Assembly (NCBI RefSeq): GCF_024055715.1
Contig: NZ_JAMXMV010000003.1
Coordinates: 248,001 to 312,000 of the forward strand
DNA: 64,000 nt
Source of the DNA: Actinoallomurus soli
Lineage (GTDB): Bacteria; Actinomycetota; Actinomycetes; Streptosporangiales; Streptosporangiaceae
Direction of reading: 5' to 3'
This document shows positions 8,852 to 17,600 of the stretch, in pieces. The first letter of the stretch is position 1. The number at the start of each line of letters is the position of its first letter. The position numbers and the translations under genes are program-made. The notes under the pieces are model-generated. The model was given only the letters and a program-made list of their open reading frames with translations. It did no database searches and had not been told where the DNA came from.

Positions 8852-10162
8852 CTAAGTGTCCTGTTCGGTACGCGGAGTGGTCCGCCGTCCGGGTCGCCAT
8901 TTGCGCCGCCGGCCCATCGGGATGAGAACACCGCCCGCGACGACCAGCGCGCAGGCCACCAGGGCGCCTCCGGCGAGCGTCATCGCGAGGGAGCGGGTCC
9001 GTTCGTCCCGGGGCCGGCGGTAGGCCACCCGGACCGGCTTGGGCTGTACCGCCGGCGCGTGCGAGGCGGAGGCCCGGCTCTCCGAGGGGAGGATGGCCGT
9101 CACCGCCTGTACGGGATCGACCATGCCCGCACCGGAGCCGGTGCCGACGGACCCGTCCGCCGTGGCCTCGATGCGGGCCTTGACCTGCTGCTGGCTGAGA
9201 TCGGGGTGGTACGCGCGGACGAGCGCCGCCGTGCCGGAGACGTAGGCGGCGGCATAACTGGTGCCCTCCAGGTCCTGGCGGAATCCGCCCGGCCACGTGC
9301 TGATCACGTCCTTGCCCGGGGCGCTGACGCTGACCCTCGTGACGGTGTTGGAGCTGTCGGCGACCGAGCCGTCCGAATCGAGCGAGCCGACACTGACGAC
9401 TCCGGGGTACTCGGCGGGATACGCCGGGCCCACCGTCCCCTTCTGCTCGTCGGTGACGTTTCCGGCCGACGCGACGACGACGACATCGTGCGAGAGGGCG
9501 TACTGGACGGCGGTGTGGAGCGCCATCGTGTCCGGCGCCTGAACCGAGATGTTGATGACCTCGGCGCCGAGGTCCACGGCCTTGCGGATGGCCTTGGGGA
9601 GGTTCGGGTCCGCCCCTTGCATCTGTTCCTGATTCGTGAACTTGACCGAGATGACGTGCGCGGCGGGGGCGACGCCGACGAACGGGATGTTCTGCGCGCG
9701 CAGGTCCTTGGCCGCGATGATCCCCGCGACGGCCGTGCCGTGACCGACGCAGTCGCCGGGCACGGTCTGGGTCACGTCGGCCGAGGTCACCCGCCCCGAG
9801 AGCTGGGCGTACCGGGCGTCGACCCCGCTGTCGACGACCGCGACGGAGACGCCGGCGCCCTGCGTCTGCTTCCAGGCCCGGGTGAAGTCGAGTCGCTGCT
9901 GCCCCCAGCCCGCGGTCTTGACCGCGGGCAGGCCGAGGGTGGGGTTACAGGTCACCACCGGCTTTGGGGTCGGCGACGGCTTCGGAGTCGTCGGCTTGGC
10001 GGTGACCGTGATCGACTTGGTGACCGTCGGCCGCGGCGACGTGGTCTTCCTCGTGGGGTGCGGCGTCGGTCTGTCCACTGCCAGAGCGGCCGGAACGACG
10101 GTGAGCGACGCGATGGCCAGGGCCCCGGCGACGGCGAGCCCCCCTGACTTCACAGCGCTCAT
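8852..10162 (-). CDS. mycP: Mycosin MycP, ESX subtilisin-like protease
   Basis: 436 residues; the membrane-anchored serine protease essential to ESX systems. It has an N-terminal signal sequence (about 1-29, ending ALAV), then a Pro/Thr-rich stretch. The catalytic triad is Asp111 (VVDSGVD), His141 (GHGTAVAG) and Ser302 (GTSYAAAY), with the oxyanion Asn at 235. The C-terminal membrane segment is at about 394-418, followed by a basic tail. All catalytic residues are intact. It is divergent from the operon at 10343. Confidence 0.95.
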   Translation of the reverse strand: MSAVKSGGLAVAGALAIASLTVVPAALAVDRPTPHPTRKTTSPRPTVTKSITVTAKPTTPKPSPTPKPVVTCNPTLGLPAVKTAGWGQQRLDFTRAWKQTQGAGVSVAVVDSGVDARYAQLSGRVTSADVTQTVPGDCVGHGTAVAGIIAAKDLRAQNIPFVGVAPAAHVISVKFTNQEQMQGADPNLPKAIRKAVDLGAEVINISVQAPDTMALHTAVQYALSHDVVVVASAGNVTDEQKGTVGPAYPAEYPGVVSVGSLDSDGSVADSSNTVTRVSVSAPGKDVISTWPGGFRQDLEGTSYAAAYVSGTAALVRAYHPDLSQQQVKARIEATADGSVGTGSGAGMVDPVQAVTAILPSESRASASHAPAVQPKPVRVAYRRPRDERTRSLAMTLAGGALVACALVVAGGVLIPMGRRRKWRPGRRTTPRTEQDT

Positions 10163-10330
10163 GCGAACCCCATCCGACGTTTCCAGCGCGAAAACCTACC
10201 TGAACCGCAGTCCGCCCGCGACCGTCCGATACGAGGCCGAATCAGTCGTCCCCCGGACCATTACCGCGCCGGAACAATGCGGTAAAGGAAGGAACGTCAG
10301 CGCACGCCAGCGATGAATAGCACCGAACGT

Positions 10331-10343
10331 TACGATTTGCCCA
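10331..10343 (+). promoter_or_regulatory. Leaderless-type -10 box
   Basis: TACGAT at 10331-10336, six bases before the ATG at 10343, with no Shine-Dalgarno sequence. It supports 10343 rather than 10313 as the start of the operon's first gene. Confidence 0.5.
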
Positions 10344-10942
10344 TGTCAGCTCCCCCGCCGCCGGGTGACCGAACACGCCCGAGGCTCCGCGTCACCGCGG
10401 CGACCCTGGGGGCGTTCGGGCTGGTCATCGCGGTGGTCGCGGTGTTCGGCGGCCTGCGGGCCCAGTCGCACGCCCCCGCGAAGGGCGGCGCGGGCAAGAC
10501 CTTCGACCAGGGACTGTTCACGGTCGAGGTCCTCGACGCGCGAACCGGCCACGACAAGGACGCCTTCGGGAGCGGGCGGACGAAGGTCCTCGCCGTACGG
10601 ATGCGCGTCACCGTGAAGGACGTCCGATCGCACTCGGTCTTCGAGTTCCTCGAAGGCGTGATGGCCGAGCCGAAGCCCGGATCGTACGTCGCGGCGGACA
10701 ACGAGCTCACCACCGGCCTGATCGACGGGCAGAAGACATCCGAGATCCACCCCCGGCTGCCGATCGAGGTGCGGGCCGTCTGGAAGATCCCGGAGACCTC
10801 GGCGCCGACGACGGTGACCGTCGCCCTGCGGCAGTGGGTCTACAAGCACGGCTTCTTCGACTCCGCGTACTACTGGTACGCGGGCAAGGACTCCTCGTAC
10901 GCCGCCGAGGTCGGGGTCTCCGTACACGCGGGGGGATCATGA
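10343..10942 (+). CDS. Membrane-anchored protein, first of a three-gene set
   Basis: 199 residues. A short cytoplasmic N-terminus and one membrane helix (about 18-38, TLGAFGLVIAVVAVFGGL) lead into an external beta-rich domain of about 150 residues (FTVEVLDARTGHD and LAVRMRVTVKDV) reminiscent of DUF4352-type immunoglobulin-like domains. ATG at 10343 is chosen for its leaderless-type -10 box; ATG at 10313 is possible. It overlaps the next gene by ATGA. It is divergent from mycP, so a link to the ESX machinery is possible but not shown. Confidence 0.65.
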   Translation: MSAPPPPGDRTRPRLRVTAATLGAFGLVIAVVAVFGGLRAQSHAPAKGGAGKTFDQGLFTVEVLDARTGHDKDAFGSGRTKVLAVRMRVTVKDVRSHSVFEFLEGVMAEPKPGSYVAADNELTTGLIDGQKTSEIHPRLPIEVRAVWKIPETSAPTTVTVALRQWVYKHGFFDSAYYWYAGKDSSYAAEVGVSVHAGGS

Positions 10943-11535
10943 CGGTCCTGAGACGGGTCGTCGCCGGCCTGGTCGCGGCCGCGCTGCTGGGCGTCGCCAT
11001 GTGGCTGACCCACGTCGCGCCGCACATCGAGGGCCGGCTGCAGGACCCGATCCCGAACGGCGGCCACGCCGGGAAGATCGTGACCAACCGGGTGTTCAGC
11101 GTACGGGTCGACCGGGTCGACGTCGCCCGCTCCATCGTGACGCACACCGACATCGTCGACCCGAAGAAGAACGAGCGGATCACGACACCCGGCATCTTCG
11201 TCATCGTGTACCTCTCGGTGCGGAGCAACCAGAGGCCCGTCGGCCTCGGGCACGTGCGCCTGACGACGCACTCCGGGCTGCACTACGCCGAGAGCGGCCG
11301 CGATGGTCTCCTGACCAAGAACGAGGGAATCTTCGAGCCGATGCTCTGGGGCAACGCCTCGTACGTCTTCGAGATCCCGAAGGACCAGCTGAAGGGCGCG
11401 CATCTCATCGTCGGCCAGTCGGACTCACTGAACCAGCTCTCGGCCGAGGCCGACGTCGACCTCGGGCTCGACACCGGCTCGGCCGACCGGCTGCTCGCCC
11501 ATCCCACGGACGACTACAAGCTCAGGGACGCCTGA
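10939..11535 (+). CDS. Membrane-anchored protein, second of the set
   Basis: 198 residues. An N-terminal membrane helix (about 5-22) is followed by an external domain that begins VFSVRVDRVDVARSI and has alternating hydrophobic strands (GIFVIVYLSVRSNQ). This resembles the domain of the preceding protein. The ATG overlaps the upstream stop codon (ATGA), with GGGGGA before it, so translation is coupled. Function unknown. Confidence 0.7.
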   Translation: MTVLRRVVAGLVAAALLGVAMWLTHVAPHIEGRLQDPIPNGGHAGKIVTNRVFSVRVDRVDVARSIVTHTDIVDPKKNERITTPGIFVIVYLSVRSNQRPVGLGHVRLTTHSGLHYAESGRDGLLTKNEGIFEPMLWGNASYVFEIPKDQLKGAHLIVGQSDSLNQLSAEADVDLGLDTGSADRLLAHPTDDYKLRDA

Positions 11536-12545
11536 TGCCGGACCACCGACTCCCGCCGGACGGCCGGCCACCCGGCGCTCCGGACCCGCAGGGCCGGCCT
11601 TCCTACGGACCGCCGCCCGAAGGCACTCCCGCGTACGGACGGCCGCCCGAGGGCACTCCCGCGTACGGGTCACCGCCCGCGAGCACGGGCCCGTACGGGC
11701 CGCCGCCTGAGGGCACGACCTCCTACGGGCCGCCGTCCGAGACCGCAGGCCGGTACGGGCCGCCCACCGCGGGCACGGGCCCGTACGGGCCGCCCGGCTC
11801 CCCGTACGGATCGTCGCCCCAGGGCACGCCGTACGGGCCCTCCGGCTCCTCCAACACGCCGTCGGCGCCGGGCGCGCCGTACGCCTCCCCGTACGGATCG
11901 CCGGTCGAGGGCGCGGGGCCGTACGGATCGCCCGTTCGGCCGTACGGGCCCGCGGACGGGGTTCCGGGGCCGTACGGGCCGGGCGAGGCGCCCGATCCGC
12001 TGGAGGAGACCCGCTCCGACCGGCCCCGGCGCGCCCGGCGGCGACGGCTCGGTCCCCGGGGCCGGCGGACGGCCGAGGCCGTCGCCCTGGCGATCCTGCT
12101 TCCGGCGCTGGTCATCACGCAGGTGACGGACGACCGCCACCAGAACGCCAACCGCGAACGGATCAGCACCGTGCCGCGTGGAGCGACGGTGACCATCGAC
12201 CACATGCAATGGCGTCTGCTGGGCCGCGTCCCGTCCACCGGCCGGCCCACCGCATCCGGCGCCGTCTCCCTGGTGTTGCTACTGGAGGTACGGCCGCTGG
12301 ACGCTCAGGGGGTGAAGCAGGCCGAGCCGTTCAGCCTCACGTTCCGCGTCCGCGACGGCAAGGGCCACCAGTGGAGCGCCGCCGAGGACGACCTGGGGGC
12401 GGCCAAGCCGGTCGTGGGCCGGGCCGCCCAGGTCAAGGTCACCGCGGTGGTTCCGCAGCAGGTCGTCGCGGCGGCCGTGCTGGAGCTGCGAGCAGCCCCG
12501 GCGCTGCAGCCGGGGCCGGGCGACTGGGTGCGGTTCGCGCACTGA
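11535..12545 (+). CDS. Tyr/Pro/Gly-rich membrane-anchored protein, third of the set
   Basis: 336 residues. Residues 1-160 are low-complexity, with repeated YGPPxEG/PYG motifs. A very basic stretch (RRARRRRLGPRGRR) follows, then a membrane helix (about 178-195) and an external domain that starts TVTIDHMQWRLLG and runs GAVSLVLLLEVRPL. The order is intrinsically disordered cytoplasmic region, membrane, external Ig-like domain. The start overlaps the previous stop (TGATG). The 3' end overlaps the convergent gene at 12439 by 107 bases. Function unknown. Confidence 0.7.
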   Translation: MPDHRLPPDGRPPGAPDPQGRPSYGPPPEGTPAYGRPPEGTPAYGSPPASTGPYGPPPEGTTSYGPPSETAGRYGPPTAGTGPYGPPGSPYGSSPQGTPYGPSGSSNTPSAPGAPYASPYGSPVEGAGPYGSPVRPYGPADGVPGPYGPGEAPDPLEETRSDRPRRARRRRLGPRGRRTAEAVALAILLPALVITQVTDDRHQNANRERISTVPRGATVTIDHMQWRLLGRVPSTGRPTASGAVSLVLLLEVRPLDAQGVKQAEPFSLTFRVRDGKGHQWSAAEDDLGAAKPVVGRAAQVKVTAVVPQQVVAAAVLELRAAPALQPGPGDWVRFAH

Positions 12546-13710
12546 CCCGCGCCACGACGAGTTCGAAGGCCGCGGCCAGGAGGCAGACGCGCAGCACCTC
12601 CTGCACCAGGCCGACGCCGAGGTCGATCGAGTCCAGCCGGATGTTCCACCAGGGCACCGGGTGCGGGCCGAGCAGCCGGTACACGCCGCGCTTCGCCAGG
12701 TCCCCGAGCGGGTCGAGCGCGGCGTACAGCACGCAGAAGACGGCGAACGACAGGCCGCCGGCGCGGAACACCAGCCGGAACCCGTAGACCGCCGGCAGCC
12801 ACTTCTCGCGGAGCTCGCGGGTCAGCACCTCCCGGGGGGTGTGCGGCTGGTAGATGCCGCTCGCCCGGGCCACCCCGCGCATGACCCGGTGCTCACCGAG
12901 GATCTTCTCCTCGTCCTCGGCGTCGACTCCCAGGATCAGGCCCGCGATGACCAGCCAGATCAGGCTCGCGAGCACGCCGTCCTTGAAGTACGGCCAGACC
13001 GCGAAGACCTGGCCGAGCGCCGAGCCGAGCCAGCCCCACGCCTGCCGGCCGGTGATCCAGCCGACGACGTCGCCGCGGACCTGGTCGACGGTGAAGATGC
13101 CGAAGAGGGTCCAGTTGACCTCGCAGAACGCGACGAGGAGGCCGCCGAAGCCGGCCAGGCGAGGGGAGAGGAAGCGTTCGGAGACGTCCTTCAGGACGAA
13201 GAAGACGACGGTCGCCGCGATCGCGATGTAGAGGTGGTGCTGGAGGAGCAGCAGCATCTTCATGGCGTCGAGCTGGCTGCCCAGGCCACCTTGCGCGTAT
13301 CCCCGGTCCGCCGCGGACTGCGCGAACGCCTGGGCGTCCTTGCCGAACCATCCCCACGCCAGATAGAAGATCATGAAGGGGAAGACCGCGCGTCCGACGG
13401 CGCGCGCGATCCCCTCGTCCTCGTCCGCCGTCCAGGAGGCGAGGGACTCGTCGAGGTCCCGCTTCTTGATCGTGGGGAGGCCGTCCTTGACGCAGTGCAC
13501 CATCGCGACCGTCGTCGCGACGGTCACGACCACGATGAGGCCCAGCACGATGATCGGTACGACCGGGTTGTGGACGAACCGGTAACCGGCGTAGAAGAGG
13601 GCGTACCGCAGCGTCTGTCCCACCGTGTACCACAGCGCCAGCGGAACGGCGAAGCGCCCGGCCAGGCGCAGCGTCCTCCACGGCAGCGTCAGCGGGGACG
13701 GGGAGGACAC
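12439..13710 (-). CDS. Multi-pass membrane protein of unknown function
   Basis: 423 residues from GTG 13710; an in-frame ATG lies further upstream at 13764. About eight hydrophobic segments can be seen, for example PVVPIIVLGLIVVVTVATTV, MLLLLQHHLYIAIAATVVFF and LASLIWLVIAGLILGV. The C-terminus is Pro/Ala/Arg-rich and overlaps the convergent gene by 107 bases. TAGCAT lies eight bases before the GTG and there is no Shine-Dalgarno sequence, which suggests a leaderless start. It is not EccD: the N-terminal ubiquitin-like domain and helix number do not fit. I do not recognise the family. Confidence 0.6.
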   Translation of the reverse strand: MSSPSPLTLPWRTLRLAGRFAVPLALWYTVGQTLRYALFYAGYRFVHNPVVPIIVLGLIVVVTVATTVAMVHCVKDGLPTIKKRDLDESLASWTADEDEGIARAVGRAVFPFMIFYLAWGWFGKDAQAFAQSAADRGYAQGGLGSQLDAMKMLLLLQHHLYIAIAATVVFFVLKDVSERFLSPRLAGFGGLLVAFCEVNWTLFGIFTVDQVRGDVVGWITGRQAWGWLGSALGQVFAVWPYFKDGVLASLIWLVIAGLILGVDAEDEEKILGEHRVMRGVARASGIYQPHTPREVLTRELREKWLPAVYGFRLVFRAGGLSFAVFCVLYAALDPLGDLAKRGVYRLLGPHPVPWWNIRLDSIDLGVGLVQEVLRVCLLAAAFELVVARVSARTAPSRPAPAAAPGLLAAPARPPRRPAAEPPR

Positions 13711-13724
13711 GGGCCCCGATGCTA
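13710..13724 (-). promoter_or_regulatory. Possible leaderless -10 box
   Basis: TAGCAT on the minus strand (13719-13724), eight bases before the GTG at 13710. Confidence 0.35.
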
Positions 13725-13803
13725 GCCGCCCCGACCCGTCCCGGTCACGCGACGGCCTGATCACGCTTCTCCGAACCCGGAACCGGTCACATCGTTCCGC
13801 CGA

Positions 13804-14628
13804 TCAGTGGAGTTCGACACTGGCCCCCGCCTCATCGAAGATCTGCAGGATCACGTCGAAGTAAGGCGGCCCCGAGCCTCCGACGGGGTCACGCAGTCGC
13901 TCGCGCGCGATCTCGGAGTGCCGCCAGATGAGGGTGAAGGGGATCCGGGCCCCGAAGTCACCGCCCTGAAGGCAGTCGTCGAGGGCGTCGAGGCCGGCGC
14001 CGAAGTAGCCGCCCGGACCGTTGATCGCCTCGCCCAGGGCGCAGTAGAAGCTCGCCGGGTCGGTGACGTGCCGGCCGTCCAGCTCGAACGTCGCCCCACG
14101 CTCGGCGGTCCGGTCACGGCCGGCTCGATGACGGTCGTGATACCGCACCACGTGCAGCCACGCGCGCCTGCCCTCCGGGGAGTACTCGGCCCAGAGGCCG
14201 CGGCGGCTCGGGAACTCCCTCCGCCAGCGTTCCCAGATCTCGCCCGCCTCCGGCGGCGGCGACTCGATGACGAAGGCGGCCACCGTGACGTCCCGCGCAC
14301 CCGACTCCGACGCGGCGGGAACACAGCCGAGAACGGTCACCCCCCCGAGGAAGTACGCTCCGAGCGTCCGTCCCGCGCCGTCGAGCACGCGCAGCCCCGC
14401 GTTGCCCAGCTCGATCGCGCCGCCGTCCGGGCGCTCGCGCCGCAGGACCTCATCCGGGACCCGCATGCAGCTCAACAGAGTGATCTCCCGGCTTCCCTGG
14501 GACGGCGCCGGGGAGAAGAAGCCCGACAGGCCGGAACAGGTGAACCAGACCTCGTCGTCCTCCTCGCCGACGACCGCGTACCGGGGCGGCCTCTCGGCGA
14601 CCGGGTCGGCCGGCGATGCGGAGTTCAT
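13804..14628 (-). CDS. Barstar-family immunity protein with N-terminal extension
   Basis: 274 residues from ATG 14628 (GGGGGA seven bases upstream); an in-frame GTG at 14643 overlaps the RHS stop. Residues 181-274 form a barstar domain. YFGAGLDALDDCL lines up with barstar YYGENLDALWDCL, so Asp214 and Asp218 match barstar Asp35 and Asp39, the latter being the residue that enters the barnase active site. Residues 1-175 form a domain I cannot name. It lies directly downstream of the RHS toxin gene, so it is the expected immunity protein for that toxin. Confidence 0.88.
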   Translation of the reverse strand: MNSASPADPVAERPPRYAVVGEEDDEVWFTCSGLSGFFSPAPSQGSREITLLSCMRVPDEVLRRERPDGGAIELGNAGLRVLDGAGRTLGAYFLGGVTVLGCVPAASESGARDVTVAAFVIESPPPEAGEIWERWRREFPSRRGLWAEYSPEGRRAWLHVVRYHDRHRAGRDRTAERGATFELDGRHVTDPASFYCALGEAINGPGGYFGAGLDALDDCLQGGDFGARIPFTLIWRHSEIARERLRDPVGGSGPPYFDVILQIFDEAGASVELH

Positions 14629-14642
14629 CGGATCGTCCCCCA

Positions 14643-17600
14643 CTACTTACCCTTTCCGCCGAGGAACCGGGGAATCACGCCGCCTTCCGGATACCAGGGT
14701 CCCGGGAAGAGCTGAGGTTTGCTGTAGTCGTGCTGATAGGCGTAACCGAGTTTGCCGTCCGGCCGTTCGAGGATCCGGTGGTCGGTGCCCGGCACGTCCC
14801 ACTCCAGCGAGCCCTTCCAGGCGGGCCGCTGGGTGAGCGGGAGTTCCCACCCCTGGAAGACCTTCTGATTGCCGGTGGCCTCGTTGATGCGCGGCGTCGG
14901 TGCGCCCAAGGGCGACGGTATGCCGTTGCGTTCCGCCGCCCGCATCGCCGCGATCTTCTCGTACTCCTCCCGGATCGGCTTCGGGATCTTGGTCACGGCG
15001 TTGTCGGAGAGCCGGTACGGCGCCAGGCCGAGCGGGTCGAACTCCACCATCGGGTTGGTGACATAGGCGTGGGGGTTCGGCGCGGGATGCAGGCCGAGCG
15101 GGTCGGCGCTCTCGTACCTCGCGGTGGCCGGATCGTAGTAACGCAGGCAGTTGTAGCTGAGTCCGGACTCCGCATCGAAGTACTGACCGGGGAAGCGCAG
15201 CGGGCAGTCCGTTCCTCCGGTGTGGCCGATGGGCGACGCGCCCCAGACCGTGGTCCGGCGTCGCCAGTGGACGGTACCCGCGAGGTCGACCAGCTCGGTC
15301 GGTGTTCCGACCAGGTCGGTGACGATGGCGTAGAAACGCTCGTCCACCCACTCACGGGTGTCCGGATCCAGCAGGCGCTCGGTCTGGCCGATCGGCCGGG
15401 ACGTCCCGGGCTCCCACTCCCATCCCGTGACGCGCGTGGCCGTGCGTCCGGAAGCGAACACCGTGTGAGCCTGCTCGGCCAGGTTCTCACCGTCCCACAG
15501 GAAGTCGACCTGCTCGGCCACGGACCCGCCGTCCGGGCTCAGGCGTTGCTTGGCGATCCGCCGCCCCAGCGGGTCATAGCGATACGCCCAGCGTCCGCCG
15601 TCCGGAGTGGTCACGCCGGTGAGCCGGTCCTGAGCGTCCCAGGAGTACCGCCAGGTCAACGGCTTCCCGGACAGGCGCCTGTGCTGGCGGAGGACGACCC
15701 GGCCCTGGGCGTCGTACTCGAAACGCACTTTGCCGGCCCGCCGGACGCGGGTGCCGGCGTACTCGCGCTCCCCCAACGCGTCACCGTCCGTGGAGGGACC
15801 GGCCGACGTCGGCCACGAGGCGTGGGCGAGCACTCCGCCCGTGTCGTAGGTGTAGTCCTCGCTCCAGCCCTCGCCGCGGACCGCGGTCACCCGGCCGACA
15901 GGGTCCAGCCGGTACGCGCGTACGCCGGAGGCCGAGTCGCGGAGCCTGCTGACGTAGCCGTCCGCCCGGTACTCGTAGAGGCGCTCGTGAATCAGCCGCG
16001 CCGGCTCCGGCGCGGTGTGGCGCGGGGGCGTACGGACCCACAGTCCCTGGGCCCGCAGCCGGTCCTCGGCATCCCAGCCAGAGGTCACCGCGACATTCGG
16101 CCCGAACAGACGCTGGGTCTCACGGCCGGCGCGGTCGTAGCCGAAACGCACGTCTCCGCCGTCGACCTGCAGTGCCGCCGGCCGGCCGGCCGCGTCGTAC
16201 CGCCACGCGCTGCGTGCCCCGGACGCCGTACGCCGGCCGACGCGCCGGCCCGCGGCATCGTAGGACGAGGACAGCACCCTGCCGTTGCAGACCTCGGCCG
16301 TCACCCGCCCGGCCGCGTCGCGCTCGAACCGTACGTCGGCGTCGGAGTTGACCGCGCGGATCAGGCGGCCGGCGGCGTCATGGGTGAACGTGGTGACCGT
16401 GCCGCCGGAGTGCTCCTCGACGACATTCCCGACCCGGTCGTGTACGTAGCGGACGCTCTCGCCCGCGCCGTTGCGGCGTTCGACGAGCCGACCGGCCGCG
16501 TCGTAGGCGTACGTGAGGACCCTGCCGTTGAAGTCGGTCTCACGGGTCAGGCGCCCCGCCGCATCGTACTCGTAGCGCCAGACCAGTCCCCGGGGATCGG
16601 TCACGGTGGTCAGGCGGAGCTCGGTATCGTATTCGAGGCGCAGGCGCGTCCCGTCCGGTCCGGTCCGCGCGGTGGGCACATCGAAGGGGCCGTATTCGAC
16701 GCGGGTCACGCCTCCGGCGGCGCTCACGAACTCCACGAGATCACCCTCATCGTCGTAGGACCAGCGCTCGGTCTCGCCGCCCGGCGAGACGCGTGCGGCG
16801 AGCCGCCCCTCCGGGGTCCAGGCCAGTCTCGTCACCTGTCCGAGAGGGTCGATGAGCGTGGTGATCCGCCCGGCCGCGTCCCGGATGACCCGGTCGGTCG
16901 CGCCCGTCGGATCCGTGACGGCCGTGGGCAGCCCGAGATCGTCGGTGACGATCCGTGTGACGGCGCCCAGGGGGTCGGTGACGGCCACCAGGCCCCCGCG
17001 GCGGTCGTATTCGAATCTCGTCGTGGCCCCGAGCGGGTCGGTACGGGTGAGGAGATTCCCCCGCGCATCGAAGCTCTGCCGCCAGACGGCGCCGTCGGGC
17101 TCGGTGATCTCGATCGGGAGGCCGAGTTCGTCGCACACGGCGGTGACCTCCCGGCCGTCCGGACGGGTGACGGCGACCAGGCTGCCGGTCGGGCCATAGG
17201 TGTACCGGGTCGTCGCGCCCAGGGGGTCGGTCCGGGAGAGCAGCCGGTCGTGGACGTCCCATTCCAGGCGGACGAGGTTCCCCAGCGGGTCGATCTCGGC
17301 GATCATCTGCCCGCGCTCGTTGAGGCGATAGGTCGTCCGATGACCGAGTGAGTCGGTCACCACGGTCTCACCGTCGAGGTAGGCCAGCTCGGCGTTGAGG
17401 AAGCCGTCTCTGCCCTCGCCCCGGATCCCACGGCCCTCGGCGTCATAGGTGTAGCGGTACCAGGCGCCGTTGCGGTCGATCCACTCGGTCAGCCGCCCCT
17501 GCGCGTCGTAGGAGAAGCGGAGCGGCTCGCCCGAGGAGTCGACGACCTCGGTGAGTCGGCCCTGCTCGTCGTAGCCGAAGCGGACCAGTACCGGATCGGC

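Noticed and set aside
12439-13710. Multi-pass protein as EccD
   Set aside because: No N-terminal ubiquitin-like domain and the helix pattern and number do not match the 11-helix EccD.
14616-17351. 911-codon open frame on the plus strand
   Set aside because: Antisense to the RHS repeats; its regularity mirrors the YD repeats and it has no recognisable domain.
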